A DNA stretch of 64,000 nt from Cryptomeria japonica (GCF_030272615.1 NC_081407.1:100485897-100549896), one strand, 5' to 3'. Positions 1 to 11,946 are shown, numbered from the stretch's first letter. Numbers and translations: made by a program. Notes: a model not told the origin generated them from the letters alone.

Positions 1-2064
1 AACTATGATTCAACTATCAATCACATTTCAATGGATAATTATGTCTCTACTATTATCATCAAGGACAAAACCCCTGAGAATTCTACCTAGAGACCCAAGA
101 TCATTCTGAAAGGAATTGGATCTTCTTTCGAACCTACCTTTGAATGTCATGTTACAACCCGTCGAGGTAAATTCACTTTGCAAGGTGCTCCAGCCAAAAA
201 CACCGCTTCCTCATCAACCAAGCCTGAGTATGACCTTGTAGAACAATTAGGGAAGACACCCGCACTCATCTCCATCCTTGAGCTCTTACGCATATCCCCC
301 ACACATAAAGCCATTCTTGACAAAACTTTGAGAGACACTGCCATTCCTACTGATCTAAATGTGGACTAGTTTTAAGCCATGGTGGGATACCTTTCCATTC
401 CACACTCTCTTACATTCACAGAAGCCGATGACGCCTCCGTAAGTCAGCCACATAATGCACCTTTACACATCGAAGCCTTCCTACACAAACATTGAATAAA
501 ACGAGTCCTGATAGATGGAGGAGCAGGTCTAAACATTTGTACATTGAGCACTATTAAACAATTGGGATATTCCGATAAAGCTGTAAATGCTACAAACAAA
601 ATTACCATCAAGGCATATGATGATGAAGAGTGTTCATCCAAAGGCACAGTCACCTTACCTCTCAGAGTTGGGCCAGTTACAAAAGATGTGGTTTGTCAAG
701 TCCTAGACCTAGATCTTACATACAACATATTGCTAGGACATCCATGGATTCATGAGATGAGTGCAGTCCCTTCTACATATCATCGATGTATCAAGTTTCC
801 ACACAATGGAGTTGAAGTGACCATAAAAGGTGATCCAAATCCATTCATATATTGCAACAATTTGCGCCATAGATCGGAAATAACAATCCCAGTCAATCAA
901 GAAGTTGTTCCATCTTCAACATATGTGGATCCAGAATCCTTGAAAGCTTCTACATCCAAACAAACAGAGATCAAATAAAAGTTCAAGGTTAAAGACCTGG
1001 GATGTGGTGAGTATATTTTTCATGTTGATCAACTCCCACTATCTCCTAAGGTATTCAGTCAACAGGAACAACTTACAAACAATTTGAAATATCAAGGAAT
1101 TGGGTGTGAACTACCTAGTCTTGTGGCTAGTAAGTCTAAATGCAAATCTCCTCTAGTGGTGCAAGCAACTCTTGATATCAATAGTCCTAAGAGTGGTTCT
1201 AACAAAGAATCTATTGAGTGTATCACCAACCCTCTTGAGAACTCACATAGATTTACCATTTCATCCACTCCTTCCATTTTCACTCCTCTCCCAGACTTGG
1301 ATCAACAAGAAATACAAAAGCCCTTACTCATTGGGGATCAAAAATCAAGCTTTGAAAAGAAAAATCTAGAAGTCAAAAATAAAGAAAAGTCCTATAGTCA
1401 AAATCAAAATCTAAAGCTATTGGACTCTGAAAAAATCAAGGTCAAGGATAAAAATCCTATGAAAGAAAAAGAACAAGAGTTGATCTCCCCTAATATCAAA
1501 ATAACTGGGGGCAAAAGTTCTAAAATTTCAAGTCAAAAAGCATACTTGTTGATCCTAAGTCTCCATCATGCTATCCTACTGTCACTTCTTTTCATAGTCA
1601 TAATCCTTCATAACTCATCCACTTGTTCCATACATCCTTTTCATTCTGGCGATACATCATGGACCTTTAATGGAGCTTCCTCAAGGGAATTTGTTATCGG
1701 GGATGCCCAAACTTTTTTAGGTGACACACATATGGGAAAACGTAGTCCACACACTAGTAATTATATCTCAGTTCCTTTATCAAGGAAGACAATCACTCAA
1801 GCTACACATCATTCAGTCAAGGAACGTTGCAGTTAAAATCATAAGGTTCAACCTAGCACATTCGAGGTGGGTGACTTAGTTCTCATAGAAAATCCTAAAA
1901 ATCAACAAGACAGAGAGAAGAAGGGCAAGTTCGAACCAAACTGGCTTGGTCCTTACATCATCACAACAACATATGGATCTGGTGCATATCAGCTCTCAAC
2001 CATAGAGGGTGAACCTTTGGAGGATCCTATCAACATCATGCACCTTCACAAGTTTTACACATAG
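1..2064 (+). pseudogene. gypsy protease - linker - integrase C-terminus frame
   Basis: One reading frame runs through the whole interval, broken by in-frame stops at 88, 367, 373, 493, 976 and 1834. The part before the protease resembles the Gag-Pol linker of plant gypsy elements (YDLVEQLGKTPALIS near 229). The protease active site is LIDGGAG, with its Asp codon at 514-516, and it ends with the usual ILLGHPWIH motif near 730. About 1084-1780 is a low-complexity lysine/serine linker. From about 1850 the frame gives FEVGDLVLIEN, then NWLGPYII and HLHKFY, the GPY/F-type integrase C-terminal module. The 700-900 residues of RT, RNase H and integrase core expected in between are missing, yet the frame is kept across the join. 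The original translation start is outside the window. Confidence 0.8.
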
Positions 2065-3671
2065 CTCTTCAGAGTATCCTAATTCAGAAAATACAAAAAA
2101 AAAAAAAAATTCAAAAAAAAAAAAATTCAAAAAATTCAAAAATACAAAAAAATCATAAAAATAAAAAAAATCATTACTTGGTGAAAACCTGGCAAATAGG
2201 TGCCTTGTTACACAAAATAAATTGAAAAACAGAAAAAACATTTCGTCCAATGGTGAAAACCACTTCGGTGGCGCCCTGGGCAAGTACCATGGTGAAAACT
2301 GGGTCACCAGCGCCATGTGTAGAGACATTGCTCCTCCCTCCTTCAGGATTCCATTTCATCCTTCACTTTGCACACACTCACATCCTATTCATCCATAATA
2401 AACTTACCCATTCCCATCATGGCTTGTCATTGATCTACCTAAGATTGGTTAGCCATTCATAATAATCCCTCCTTTTCACCTTTTTCCATCCATAATAAAT
2501 CAGCTGCTATTTGTGGCTAAGGCAAATCCTATGTCTAGTGATGGGTGTGGAACTGAGAGCATTGCATGTTTTGAGGAGTATAGTTTCTTCCAGTTTTCTT
2601 CAGTCTATATGCGCACAATCCACAATAAAGCAACATTTGTATCGCCAATCCGCAATAAAGTTTCGTCTTCTTCGCAATAAAGTATCAGTTTCATGGATTC
2701 AGTCAGTTTCAGATGAGACAACAACAACAATGGACTTCAACAAATCAAATCTTTCAATAGACTCAGACAACATTATGGTTCAATGCTATCTATCCTTTTT
2801 GTGAAAGTAAACATTGTGACCACAATCAAATAAGACTTATAGAAGTGACAAGAGACACTAAACTTGAGGACTATAGTGAATGTTGGTGTCGAGTCTTGGT
2901 TTTCTTTTGATTTTTATCTTTTGGTGACATGTCTTTTAGCTTTTCTGGGATGTCTTTGACTAGAGATTCTTTCTCCAGGATGTCTTTGACTAGAAAGGCA
3001 AGGATGGGGTATCGTCACCTATTTTTCTTTTGCTGTTTGCGGATTGTCTCTTAGTAATGCTATGACTTGTCCAAGGATATGAGGACACTGTGAGTCGAGT
3101 ATGAACTGGGGCATTCCTTGTTTGGAATTGTCTTATCTCCATGCAAACAGGTACAATGACTTTCTGGGTCGAACATATGCCTCGATTGTCATAACCTATT
3201 TTGCCATAATAAGCTCAATGATGATAAAGCACAAGAATCTCTTTCACTTTCATATCTTCTACCTTCCATCCCCCTTTCTTGATTGACCTCCATCGTCCTT
3301 CCTGAGTCTGTGTAGCCTGCTATCACACGACTGAGTATAATGACACACCAAAAATATCTGTATTTCATGTAGTTGCACCTGCATTACCACAGATTAATCA
3401 TTTCATACATACATATAGATATCACAATCACATCACATCCTGCACACAACACATATTAGCACATTTTATATTCTCATCATGTAAATAGTTATTTGCATCA
3501 TCATATCCATCTGCATTTCATACATTCACATTCACATATGCATAACATATAAAACATAAAAGAACAAAAATATTGTATTTCATCATGTACATATTTGCAT
3601 CCATATCATAAGCACCACATAGAAACATACATCACATAGGTACACATGCATGTAGCTGCCACAAGGATGAA
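2065..3671. other. G1 3' non-coding region with A-rich tract
   Basis: No supported gene. It starts with an A-rich stretch (about 2092-2175, A-runs separated by TTC). The phrase TGGTGAAAAC then recurs near 2178, 2250 and 2290, followed by pyrimidine-rich sequence. A short direct repeat, GGATGTCTTTGACTAGA, occurs near 2949 and 2979. Bases 3340-3660 are CAT/ACA-rich. Long 3' regions of this kind are usual in Tat-type gypsy elements. Short ORFs in either strand look like chance. Confidence 0.6.
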
Positions 3672-4133
3672 TCATCTCATATATATATCAAAATCATAAG
3701 TGTCATGATACAATGATGTCAAATTACATATGGCTACAACCAATCCTTGTGTCGCCCTATCTGGATAGAGGAATCCATTAATCACTACTGCCAGTACTGC
3801 TGGTAATGCTAATCCTGTCCGTGTCATGGTATCCCAAACCACATGTCCAACCCTCATCTCCAATCCTGGATCCCGAAACACCTGTCTCAGGGCATCCCTG
3901 TCTCCGTCTAGATCGTAGGGAATCAACTCCCCAATGATTGGTATCCTCAGTATCTTATAAACATCCTCTAAGGTGACTTTCATCTCACCCATGGGCAAAT
4001 GAAAACTACAAGTCTCTGAGTGCCATCTCTCAGCCAACGCAGTTAGCAACCCCATGTTTGCCTGAAAATTAGGCACATACAGAATGAATCGCAGACCCAT
4101 AACCTCAAATGCGGCCCTATCCTTGAATGTCAA
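3672..4133 (-). pseudogene. Plant mobile domain (PMD) ORF fragment, antisense inside G1
   Basis: The frame encodes about 153 residues matching the plant mobile domain (aminotransferase-like, MAIN/MAIL1-type) family. It has LTALAERWHSETCSFHLPMG, then EMKVTLEDVYKILRIPIIGE, the hallmark Trp...FHLP-GE-T-LEDV-LL--P pattern. Host PMD proteins act in gene silencing and genome stability, and PMDs also occur inside plant transposons. This piece has no ATG (it opens at a TTG codon), an in-frame stop lies a little upstream near 4175, and it is far shorter than full PMD proteins. It lies antisense between integrase and 3' LTR. I read it as a captured, decayed transposon-type PMD. Confidence 0.75.
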
Positions 4134-4232
4134 CTTTGGTCGTAATCTCTGCGTCGACGGGAATCTCTCTCATGACTCTAGCATAGGCAAATACTCCTGT
4201 AGTCAAGCAAAGCAATCATGTCAGTCAAAGTG

Positions 4233-4410
4233 ACACTCACTGTTCATCACAAAGTGTTGTTATTTATCCTAGTGGTACTCCCTGTTCATCACAAAGTACT
4301 ACGTGTTTTTCCACTCCCTGTTCATCACAAAGTGTTGGTCATATTTGCACTCACTGTTCATCACAAAGTGCTGCTCTTTTTTTTAGTACTCCCTGTTCAT
4401 CACAAAGTGC
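4233..4410 (+). repeat. Minisatellite, five copies of a TGTTCATCACAAAGTG core
   Basis: The core ACTCCCTGTTCATCACAAAG, or a one-base variant, recurs five times at 35-45 bp spacing (near 4234, 4277, 4313, 4349 and 4388), separated by short T-rich spacers. A diverged copy (TGTTCATCACAGAACTG) sits near 4485. It lies just upstream, in antisense terms, of the PMD ORF and before the 3' LTR. Confidence 0.85.
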
Positions 4411-5002
4411 CTTGATCTATCCTAGTCTTCCCTAGAGGACCTGCTTGAGTGTATCCTCTCAGCAGCTTATCCAATCGACAGTGTATGTTCATCACAGAAC
4501 TGTCGATTTAACCTAGAAGACATAAACACTCATTTATTACATTACCTAGCATGCATTAATGACAACATTTATTACAACAAAGTACAAGGAGGTTTTGAGG
4601 TACTTACCAGCTCTCCTGCCTCCATTGGCCTCTGAAATTGGTGAACGCGATCGAATTTGTGAATCAAAGTCATCGCTACTGATTGTTGCTATTCTATTCT
4701 CTCTTTGCACTCTGATCTCTTAGATGTGTGGATGGCAATGAGGATGTTTTCCCCTCATGGTCTATTTTATAGACTACCCTAGCCCTAGTCTCCTGTGTCA
4801 GTCTTCTTTATCCCATGACTTTGTCACTCTATCCCATCCGGTCAGTCCATTCTAGCATTTCTCTCTTATCGAGAGATTGTTTGTGATCTTTCCAGACATT
4901 TTCATCCAATCTCTCGAGGGGGCATACCATTCCCATCTTGGGGCAACTTTGTATTAGTTCATATTATCTTCTTTGAAACAACGCAACAAGCTGCATTGTC
5001 TC

Positions 5003-5016
5003 AAAGAGGGGCAAAA
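5003..5016 (+). other. Polypurine tract of G1
   Basis: AAAGAGGGGCAAAA immediately precedes the LTR start TGTAGACACC. This is the expected position for the plus-strand primer of reverse transcription; one C interrupts the purines. Confidence 0.75.
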
Positions 5017-5040
5017 TGTAGACACCTAAAATTGTCATGT

Positions 5041-5280
5041 CTAATTAAATAAATATTTTATTTATTTAATTACTTTAGCCTAATTCTTCTATTAATTGAA
5101 TAAATCTTTATTTATTTAATTAATTCATTTATCCTCTTCTAGTCTTATTTCTCATTTAAATAAATAAATTTATTTATTTAAATTATCCTTTTCCTAAATT
5201 AAATAAATATCTTATTTATTTAATTGATCCCACTTTTTCTATTAATTAAATAAATCTTTATTTATTTAATTAATTCATTA
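5041..5280. repeat. Five successive AT-rich palindromes in the G1 LTR
   Basis: Each unit has the form (T)TAAATAAAT-short loop-ATTTATTTAA(T). Five follow one another, at about 5043-5072, 5092-5126, 5155-5182, 5198-5223 and 5242-5274, separated by short pyrimidine-rich spacers. They lie in the putative U3 region upstream of the TATA box, so they could form hairpins or act as a repeated cis element. Confidence 0.8.
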
Positions 5281-5432
5281 GCCTTTTCTACCTATGACAC
5301 ATGTCATTCATCTCTTAATTCATACACTACCAACCCTTTCATTATTTTATTATTTCTTTTACCTACCCTCTAATCATAGCCAACCTCTTTTACACCTCTC
5401 AATCTTATCCCTCCATTTCTTATAGTGTCTTC

Positions 5433-5440
5433 TATATAAA
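5433..5440 (+). promoter_or_regulatory. TATA box of G1 LTR
   Basis: TATATAAA sits about 416 bp into the LTR, within CTTCTATATAAAGAGATGC. This is a usual place for the U3/R promoter of a plant gypsy LTR. Confidence 0.6.
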
Positions 5441-5788
5441 GAGATGCTTCCTTCATTATCAAACCCTCACTATGCATTCAGCCTCGACTATGCTTTGCAC
5501 TTTCATATGCGATCCTACTTGCAACAACATTTCCGTTCTTTGTTGAGCTCTTGTGCACATATAAAATCCGAGAGCAAATATATCAAGCAAGATCAATGGA
5601 GATAGGAAGAATGGAGATCCAAACCCTATTGGACATGTGATGGTATAATCTTTGTGATTTCATTTGATTTGCATTGTTTTAGGTAATCTTCATATGTTAT
5701 GGTGGATCTTTGTTGTTGTTAGACTAGGGTTTTGTGGTTGAATTCATTTAGTCTTTCAATATTGTTGTTTCCACTTTCACCATAAACA

Positions 5789-6623
5789 ATTACATTGGAA
5801 ATTGCACCAGAAGATTGTGTATGATTTTAAGGACAATCTAACCAATGAAATATTTTGTTTAGTTATTCATTCGAGGAATCTTGTTTGTAAGCTCGAAGCA
5901 ATGAATTTGATCACCGTTTTAAGAGATCTATTTATACAACATGAGTGAAGTGTATGTATGCATGAAGGAAGACTATTATAGAGACACAAAGGTCACCGAG
6001 AAGGTTTTCAGAGAACAGTTGAAGAACAGAGTAAACAGAAGGGTTTACCGAGTTACTATATGGGTTACTGAGGTATGCTATAAGCAAGATAATCTATTCT
6101 GAGCACATAGAATCTGCTATAACATTTCAGATGTAAAGTTGCAGATATTTGTAATGATTTTATTGTAATATTGTGAAGTTGAAAGAGAAACCTTTAACAG
6201 GGTAAAAGACTCTAATCGAGTCTATAAATTGTAAAGCCTCTAACCAGGTGCAACATTCAGAATAAATGTTGTAAAATCCTTTAGCAAGGTAGATCTAACA
6301 GATCTTGTTACTCCTAACAAGGTAAGCTATCATAAATAGCTAAATGTAGCTCTAACTGAGCATTCCTTATTATCGCAGTAGTGAAGTTGTGGGTGCCATC
6401 CCCATCGCAGTTTTTCTCTCTAACCAAGAGTTTCTGCGTAACCAAAATATATGTGTTATGGAGTGAATCATGTATGATTGTTATCTATTTGTTTTAACTT
6501 TATTTTATGTTACTGCACTATTCTGTTTATGCATAACAGTAAGGTTATTATTCAAGAAAAGTTTTGGAGTACTGATTCACCCCTCCCCTCTCAGTACATT
6601 AGCTTTCCATATTGGGCCTAACA
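5789..6623 (+). repeat. 5' LTR of element A, lacking its first 313 bp
   Basis: These 835 bp align end to end with 12612-13446 with about 32 differences by eye and no length change. The first 313 bp of the LTR (12299-12611 in the 3' copy) are missing, because G1 ends at the base before. The next five bases, ATTAC, are the expected right copy of G1's target duplication. Confidence 0.9.
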
Positions 6624-6625
6624 AT

Positions 6626-6637
6626 TGGTATCAGAGC
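6626..6637 (+). other. Primer binding site, initiator tRNA-Met type
   Basis: TGGTATCAGAGC lies two bases after the LTR end ...CCTAACA. It is the standard complement to the 3' end of plant initiator methionine tRNA. Confidence 0.9.
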
Positions 6638-6685
6638 TTGAATCTTGGAAAAGGGTTTAACTACCTAAAGAGAAAGATCTTATCA

Positions 6686-8038
6686 ATGGAAGGCTATAAA
6701 CAATCTTGGAGGATTGTATATCTGCAAGAAGAGATGGATCATGCTAATCAAGTGATTGCAGACATGCAAAGGCAAATGTAAAAATCTTTGAAAGTAAGAA
6801 GAAGATTATCTGATGATTTGTAGGATTCTCAAGAGTTAGTGAAACAAATTGAGACATCATCTGAGAACAGTATATCTAAACAGATTGAAGAAATGATTGG
6901 AGTATTGAAAGAAAAGAACAAAGCATTGGCTGATCAACTAAAAGGAATGAAAAGAGAACATGAACATTTCAGCACACAGATGACTGAAAATCTAGATGCA
7001 TTGAGGATAACAGAGGATAAAGAAAGAGATCTACAAAGAGAGAAACAACAACTTGAAGTCTTAGTATCTGATAAGAATGATGAAATCACAAGGTTAATTG
7101 GGATTCAACAAAATATGACAGATCAACTAGGTTATGCACATCATGAAGCAATTCTGAAGAATGATGAAAATCAAGTATTAAAACTTGAAGTATCAAGGTT
7201 GGCCAATGAACTTGAAACAGAGAAGAAATCCAAAGAAACATTGAAGAAAAGTTATGAAGCATAAAAGATGTTGGATGAGCAACTGAATACAAGAAGACCC
7301 AACAAAGATGCAGGACTTGGTTACAAAGGAAAAGAATCTACCGAGAAAGGAATTTATACTACTGAGAGAGGAGAATCATCAAAGCAAGCTGGAAATAGGA
7401 ATAACATCAAAAGAAAGAAGCCTATTTGCTACTACTATGGAAATCAAGGTCATACTACCAACATATGCCAAATCAGAAAAGGTAAGCAACCGAATATCAC
7501 TAAGTCCAATGGTTATTGTTACAATTGCAATAAATATGGTCACACATCTAATCAATGTAGGACAAAGTCTGTTAACAACTATCAGAAGGCAAAATTGAAA
7601 GGGTTTTGTAAAAAATGCAATAGATATGGACATAGTACCGAGAAGTGCTGGCTTAAGCAAAAGAACTAAATGTGGTCTGCACACCGAGCAAACACTAGAG
7701 GTTACCGAACTCACACAGATCCTTACCGACAATATGCAGCAGTACCATGGGATTACAATACAAGGATATGGTGTGAATGTTGTAGAAGATATGGACATAT
7801 AAGTGCCAACTATTTTATAAGGTTTCAAATGAACAACCGAAGATCATAGAGAAATCCTGGTATGGCATGTTTTCATTGTCACAAAGTTGGACACTTAGCT
7901 GGAGATTGCAGAGATCAAACTAGAGGAGACATTGAAGAGATAAAAGAAAAATTAAAGATGATTTGGAAAAAGAAGGAAATCATGTCAAATGAAGAAAGCA
8001 CCTTACCTACCGAGTTAGGTGCACCTATTCCAAATTAA
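6686..8038 (+). pseudogene. Gag-like frame of A: coiled coil plus five zinc knuckles
   Basis: A single frame from an ATG at 6686 to TAA at 8036-8038 is interrupted by in-frame stops near 6779, 6821, 7262, 7667 and 7847. The first half (about 6839-7264) is a Glu/Lys/Leu-rich coiled coil. The second half holds CCHC knuckles: CYYYGNQGHTTNIC (second Cys replaced by Tyr), CYNCNKYGHTSNQC, CKKCNRYGHSTEKC, CECCRRYGHISANY (last Cys lost) and CFHCHKVGHLAGDC. Knuckles of this form bind RNA in retrotransposon Gag. There is no classical copia Gag domain before the coiled coil, which is unusual. Element B carries a homologous frame with the same MLDE...-SEKGESS segment before its knuckles. Confidence 0.8.
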
Positions 8039-8584
8039 TCAGCAAAGGTATGAAGGGATTGCATTCTCTGAAGGTTAAAATCATAACAGTTCCTATTCTA
8101 TTATGTACTAAATTCAAAATCTGCATAGTTAAGATGCATTAGTAAGTTTGAAATCCTATCAAAAGTACTTTATAGGAAACCTGTCAAGTCGATGAATACA
8201 GGAAGCTCGTCAAGTCAGTAAATGAAGGAAATTTGGTTACTTGGTTAAAACAAAAAAAAGGAGTAAATCGGTTAAAGGTGAACCTAGTGCATTTAATGTT
8301 TTTGACCTAACCTACATGGAGCCCGATAAGGTATTTTGTGTACTTAATGGTATTTTCACAGTCATTTTCATTCACCAAGTTTTCAAGAGAGAAGAACAGA
8401 GCGAATTAAGGCGATCAAACCTTATTCAAAGCGAATCCAAGGTATTTACATAAATCTCATCACACTGTTAAGCTAGTTTACCGATCTTATCAAATTACTA
8501 TTATTTACTGAGTGTGAAGTGTCTGCCGTTTGTAAACCATCAAACCCTAAGGATAATTTGCTAAGTTTTACTTGCAATTTACAA

Positions 8585-11500
8585 ATGGCACCCAAGATCC
8601 AAGATCCCATAGTTGTCAAGAATGTAGAGAAGCCCTCTCTGAAATACTCTTTGACTCCTAAAGTTGCCTCTGAACCGAATGACAAAACTGCCTTTTCACT
8701 CATCCTGGATCAAGTCTTGTTAGTCGAAGATGTTAGATTCTTCACCAAATGCCATGTTGAAGAACTCGATCATGTTGAGATAAGTGACACATATGATGAG
8801 CTATGTATCGATGGCAAAATGGATAGCAAGTACGAGCTTATCAAAATCAAGGGATTAACTAAAGCCCTAACCTATCCCCATGTGTTCAAACCCCAGTGGG
8901 TTAAGTTTGTTTTGAGTAGAGTTCATGATGATTTTATGTGGCTAGAGGAGAAACCATTCAAAATCACCAAGGAAATCATTCATGTGATCACCGGGTATTC
9001 TATCTATGATCATGCACGAGCACAAAAGATGATATCACAGAAGGAGTTAATCAGTTTAACTAGAGTAGAATCTGATTACCGAGGATTGAAACTGAACAAT
9101 GTCACTGATGCAGAACTTAAGTTTGCATTTAGAGTAATTGGTTACTGTTTCTTCCAATCAGCAAGGGAAAACAGTGTACCCTGTGCCGCAGTTGACTTAG
9201 CCTATAAAATTGTGAAAAAGGGAATGAAAGTAGATTTATGTGAAGTGTTATTGAAGAACCTGTTTGAGAACCTGAACACAATAAGGAAGCCGAAGAAGAA
9301 CAACTCAAAAAATACACTGAAGTTTGGTTCACTTCTTGTATGCATGTTTTTCTACTTTGAGAAATTCTTTCCATCTGTCGGTAAAGTAGTTTGGGAGCTA
9401 CACCGACCAATCACCCATCAAATTAATGACTTTATCAAGAAATTGGGAGATAATTTCAATGATATCATGGATGATTATTTCAGCAAATTTCAAGAGAAGA
9501 TGCACAACAGGTACCGGATTCCACCCCAGCTGGTAGAGAAATATAAAGATGATATATGCTTTGAGGTAGACACTGATTACTATTATGTGAATGCTGTGGA
9601 ACCAAGAACTCAATCTTTACCACCTATGTGTTACGAGATTGACTTTGATACCACACAACAACAAATTGATGCATTTCTTACATTGCCAAGGCATACTACC
9701 GAACTGAGATATGGAACTTATGAAGAAGTTAAGGAAAAGGTAAAAATGAGCATTGTAGTACCCAAAGCTACAAGAAAGGCCACAAAGATGATTAAGGCAT
9801 TATCTGAGAAATTCGGAAAAGAATCTTCCTCCACACTTGTCAAAGGTACTCTTTCCATCACCGAAGAGGAATTAGAAGCTCAAGAGGCAGCAATAACATT
9901 GAGCACCGAACTACCTAAGGGTAAACTGTTGAAAAGAAAGAAACATGACATTTCAAAGGCCCTACCGACTCCTCCAACAAAGAGACCTAATACAAGAGCA
10001 CTAGCTGCATCATTGAGTAAGAAACAAAAGAGTGTTACTGCTCCCAAGGTAACCAAGACCTTCAAGAAATCTACTCGGAGACTCATTCTGGCAAAAGAGT
10101 CTAGTGATACAGAATCTTAGGATGCCAACAAATTCCAAATTGTCAAAAGCAAGAAGGTAAATATACATATTGTTGAAATTTTTTGTGCAAATCTAAAAGA
10201 ATATGGTGGATTTGGTTCCTTTAGATATGTCAAGTATGCAACAAGAAATAATGATGAGAAGCGACAAATTGAAGAAGCTGTCATCTGTACACTTCTAAAG
10301 TTTCGGCTAGCTCCATTAGAACTAGTAAAGTCACTTCAAAATGAACTTTACTTGCATATTGATAACAGGTGGAAATATGCAATGGACTCAGAGAAACAAA
10401 TCAGAGAAAGAAGTCTAGTCCATCTATTTCCTGATATGTCTGTAGCAGAAATAAAGGAACACTTGACAATGTACAATTCTAAATTTCTTGTCAAACAGAG
10501 AGCCTTAAAATTGATGAATGGGCTATACATTGATGTAGAAAATGAGACAAAAGCAAAATGGTAGGAAATCTTCAAAATAAAAGATGTCGGTGAACAATCT
10601 AAAGTTGAAATTGTTGATGTCACCGAACAAGATCCTGATGTCACCGAGCACGGTCCTGACGCTACCGAGCAAGACTCGACTGACACTATTCAAATTGATG
10701 AAGATGTCATGGATACAGAGGAACAGGAGCAGGAGATGATCGAAGGCACTACATATGCAAAACTTGTTTCTAGTGAATTCGTGTTAGTACAAGTTCAGCC
10801 TTATCCACTGATCACTCAACCTATCTCTACCGAAGCTCCTAAAGATACAGCACAAAGCACCGAAGGTCACAAGTCTACAACAAGAGAAGAGACTACTCAA
10901 GACAAGACCTCTCAAGCACCGTCAAGCACTGAAAATGTAGCAGCTGAGACACCAAGTACTGAAACACCAAAAGACACCACAACAGCTACAGGAACCGACC
11001 AAAGTGTTGCCTCTACCGAGCAACCTACCGAGGGTCAGCAAGCCTCACAAGCTATTGTCTTAGTCCAACCATCCAAAGGTAAAGAGAAGAAGGTGAAAAA
11101 GCATAGTTTTAAAGTTGATTTATCTAAACTGATAGTGTTACCCAATGTGGATATCTCAAAATTAAAGGGGCAAGCACTTATTGATTTCGGTGAACTATGC
11201 AAAGAAAAGGCCGAACAAGAAAAAAAATGGCCATTCAAAAGAAGAATAAAGTACTTCAGAAGGTAAAGACACTACTAATAGATATGCTACCTTCAGCTAC
11301 AGTGTCAATCGATGCAGCCATCCACATTCAACTGGATGAACTCCTTAATCAAATAGAAACATCTGGAGTTGATGCATCTGAGTACTTGAGCAAGCTAAAA
11401 GACAAAGAGCTTACTGCAAAAATGTTAGAAGAGGTACAAAAAGCTCTAGCTATTGGAAAAGTCAAGCTTGTCAAATTCATTGCTGAGTTGTCCCCTCAAC

Positions 11501-11946
11501 TCCAGCATATTCTTTATTTATTTCAAAAACTTTGCACATTTTCCATATTCATTAAAGATATCAAGAATAAAACTGATGCAATTGAAAAAGAGATCATCGA
11601 TCTCTCAAATAAGTTGTCCACAGAGCCCAATTCAGTTCAACAACTCATGGCTCAACAACTGGAACTCAGAAATGAAGAACATAAGATTAGGATGGATATA
11701 ATGACCCTCCAGACATTATTCCTTCCTCATCTTTCATTAGTTGAAGAACAGATTAACTGAGCTACACGCCTATCCACTACACAAGAGGGAATCACTCTTG
11801 ATGGCTTAATATCACTATTGGCTGATATTCAAGCACAAAATTATTTAATGGAAAGTGTAAAGGATGCACTCTCTGTCGCACTCACTGATGCCCGGAAGAA
11901 GTATAAATCTATTTTTGATCAGTTACCATCCCTAGATGGAAATTAA
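8585..11946 (+). pseudogene. ORF2 of element A, about 1,120 codons, unknown function
   Basis: Translation starts best at the ATG at 8585 (MAPKIQDP). The frame runs to a TAG at 10118, then stays open in the same frame through 10562 (TAG) and on to about 11225. There an A8 run marks a shift to the next frame, which continues past a TGA at 11758 to TAA at 11944. The product would have a conserved N-terminal globular region (FKPQWVKFVLSRVHDD... PFKITKEIIHVITGYS near residues 110-145; RYRIPPQLVEKYKDD... AVEPR near 310-345), a Lys-rich stretch, a Thr/Glu/Pro-rich acidic region (about 10620-11040) and a C-terminal helical or coiled-coil part. No RT, integrase, protease or transposase motif is visible. 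Element B encodes a homologue. Confidence 0.7.

Larger units (their letters stand above)
1..5788 (+). mobile_element. Ty3/gypsy (Tat-like) element G1, 3' portion, no RT
   Basis: The window opens inside this element. In order it shows a retropepsin-type protease, a lysine-rich linker, the C-terminal part of an integrase, a long non-coding 3' region with an antisense ORF, a purine-rich tract and a 772-bp LTR starting TGTAGACACC. Reverse transcriptase, RNase H and the integrase core are absent between protease and integrase tail, so the copy is deleted or non-autonomous. The 5' LTR lies left of the window. The right edge is exact: homology between the two LTRs of element A begins at the next base (5789), which fits G1 having inserted into A's 5' LTR. 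The Tat-like label rests on the protease and integrase-tail sequence and on the long 3' region. Confidence 0.8.
5017..5788 (+). repeat. 3' LTR of G1 (772 bp)
   Basis: The LTR begins TGTAGACACC after the polypurine tract and ends ...CATAAACA. The end is placed where sequence shared by both LTRs of element A starts. It holds strong AT hairpins (5041-5280) in its first third, a TATA box at 5433 and C/T-rich sequence before it. The partner 5' LTR is outside the window, so age cannot be estimated. Confidence 0.75.

Noticed and set aside
6626-6637. Possible tRNA gene at the TGGTATCAGAGC site
   Set aside because: It is only the primer-binding complement next to an LTR; no cloverleaf follows. The same holds at 32930 and 53234.
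7379-7828. 149-codon minus-strand ORF over the zinc knuckles
   Set aside because: Shadow of the Gag-like frame, which has clear CCHC motifs on the plus strand.
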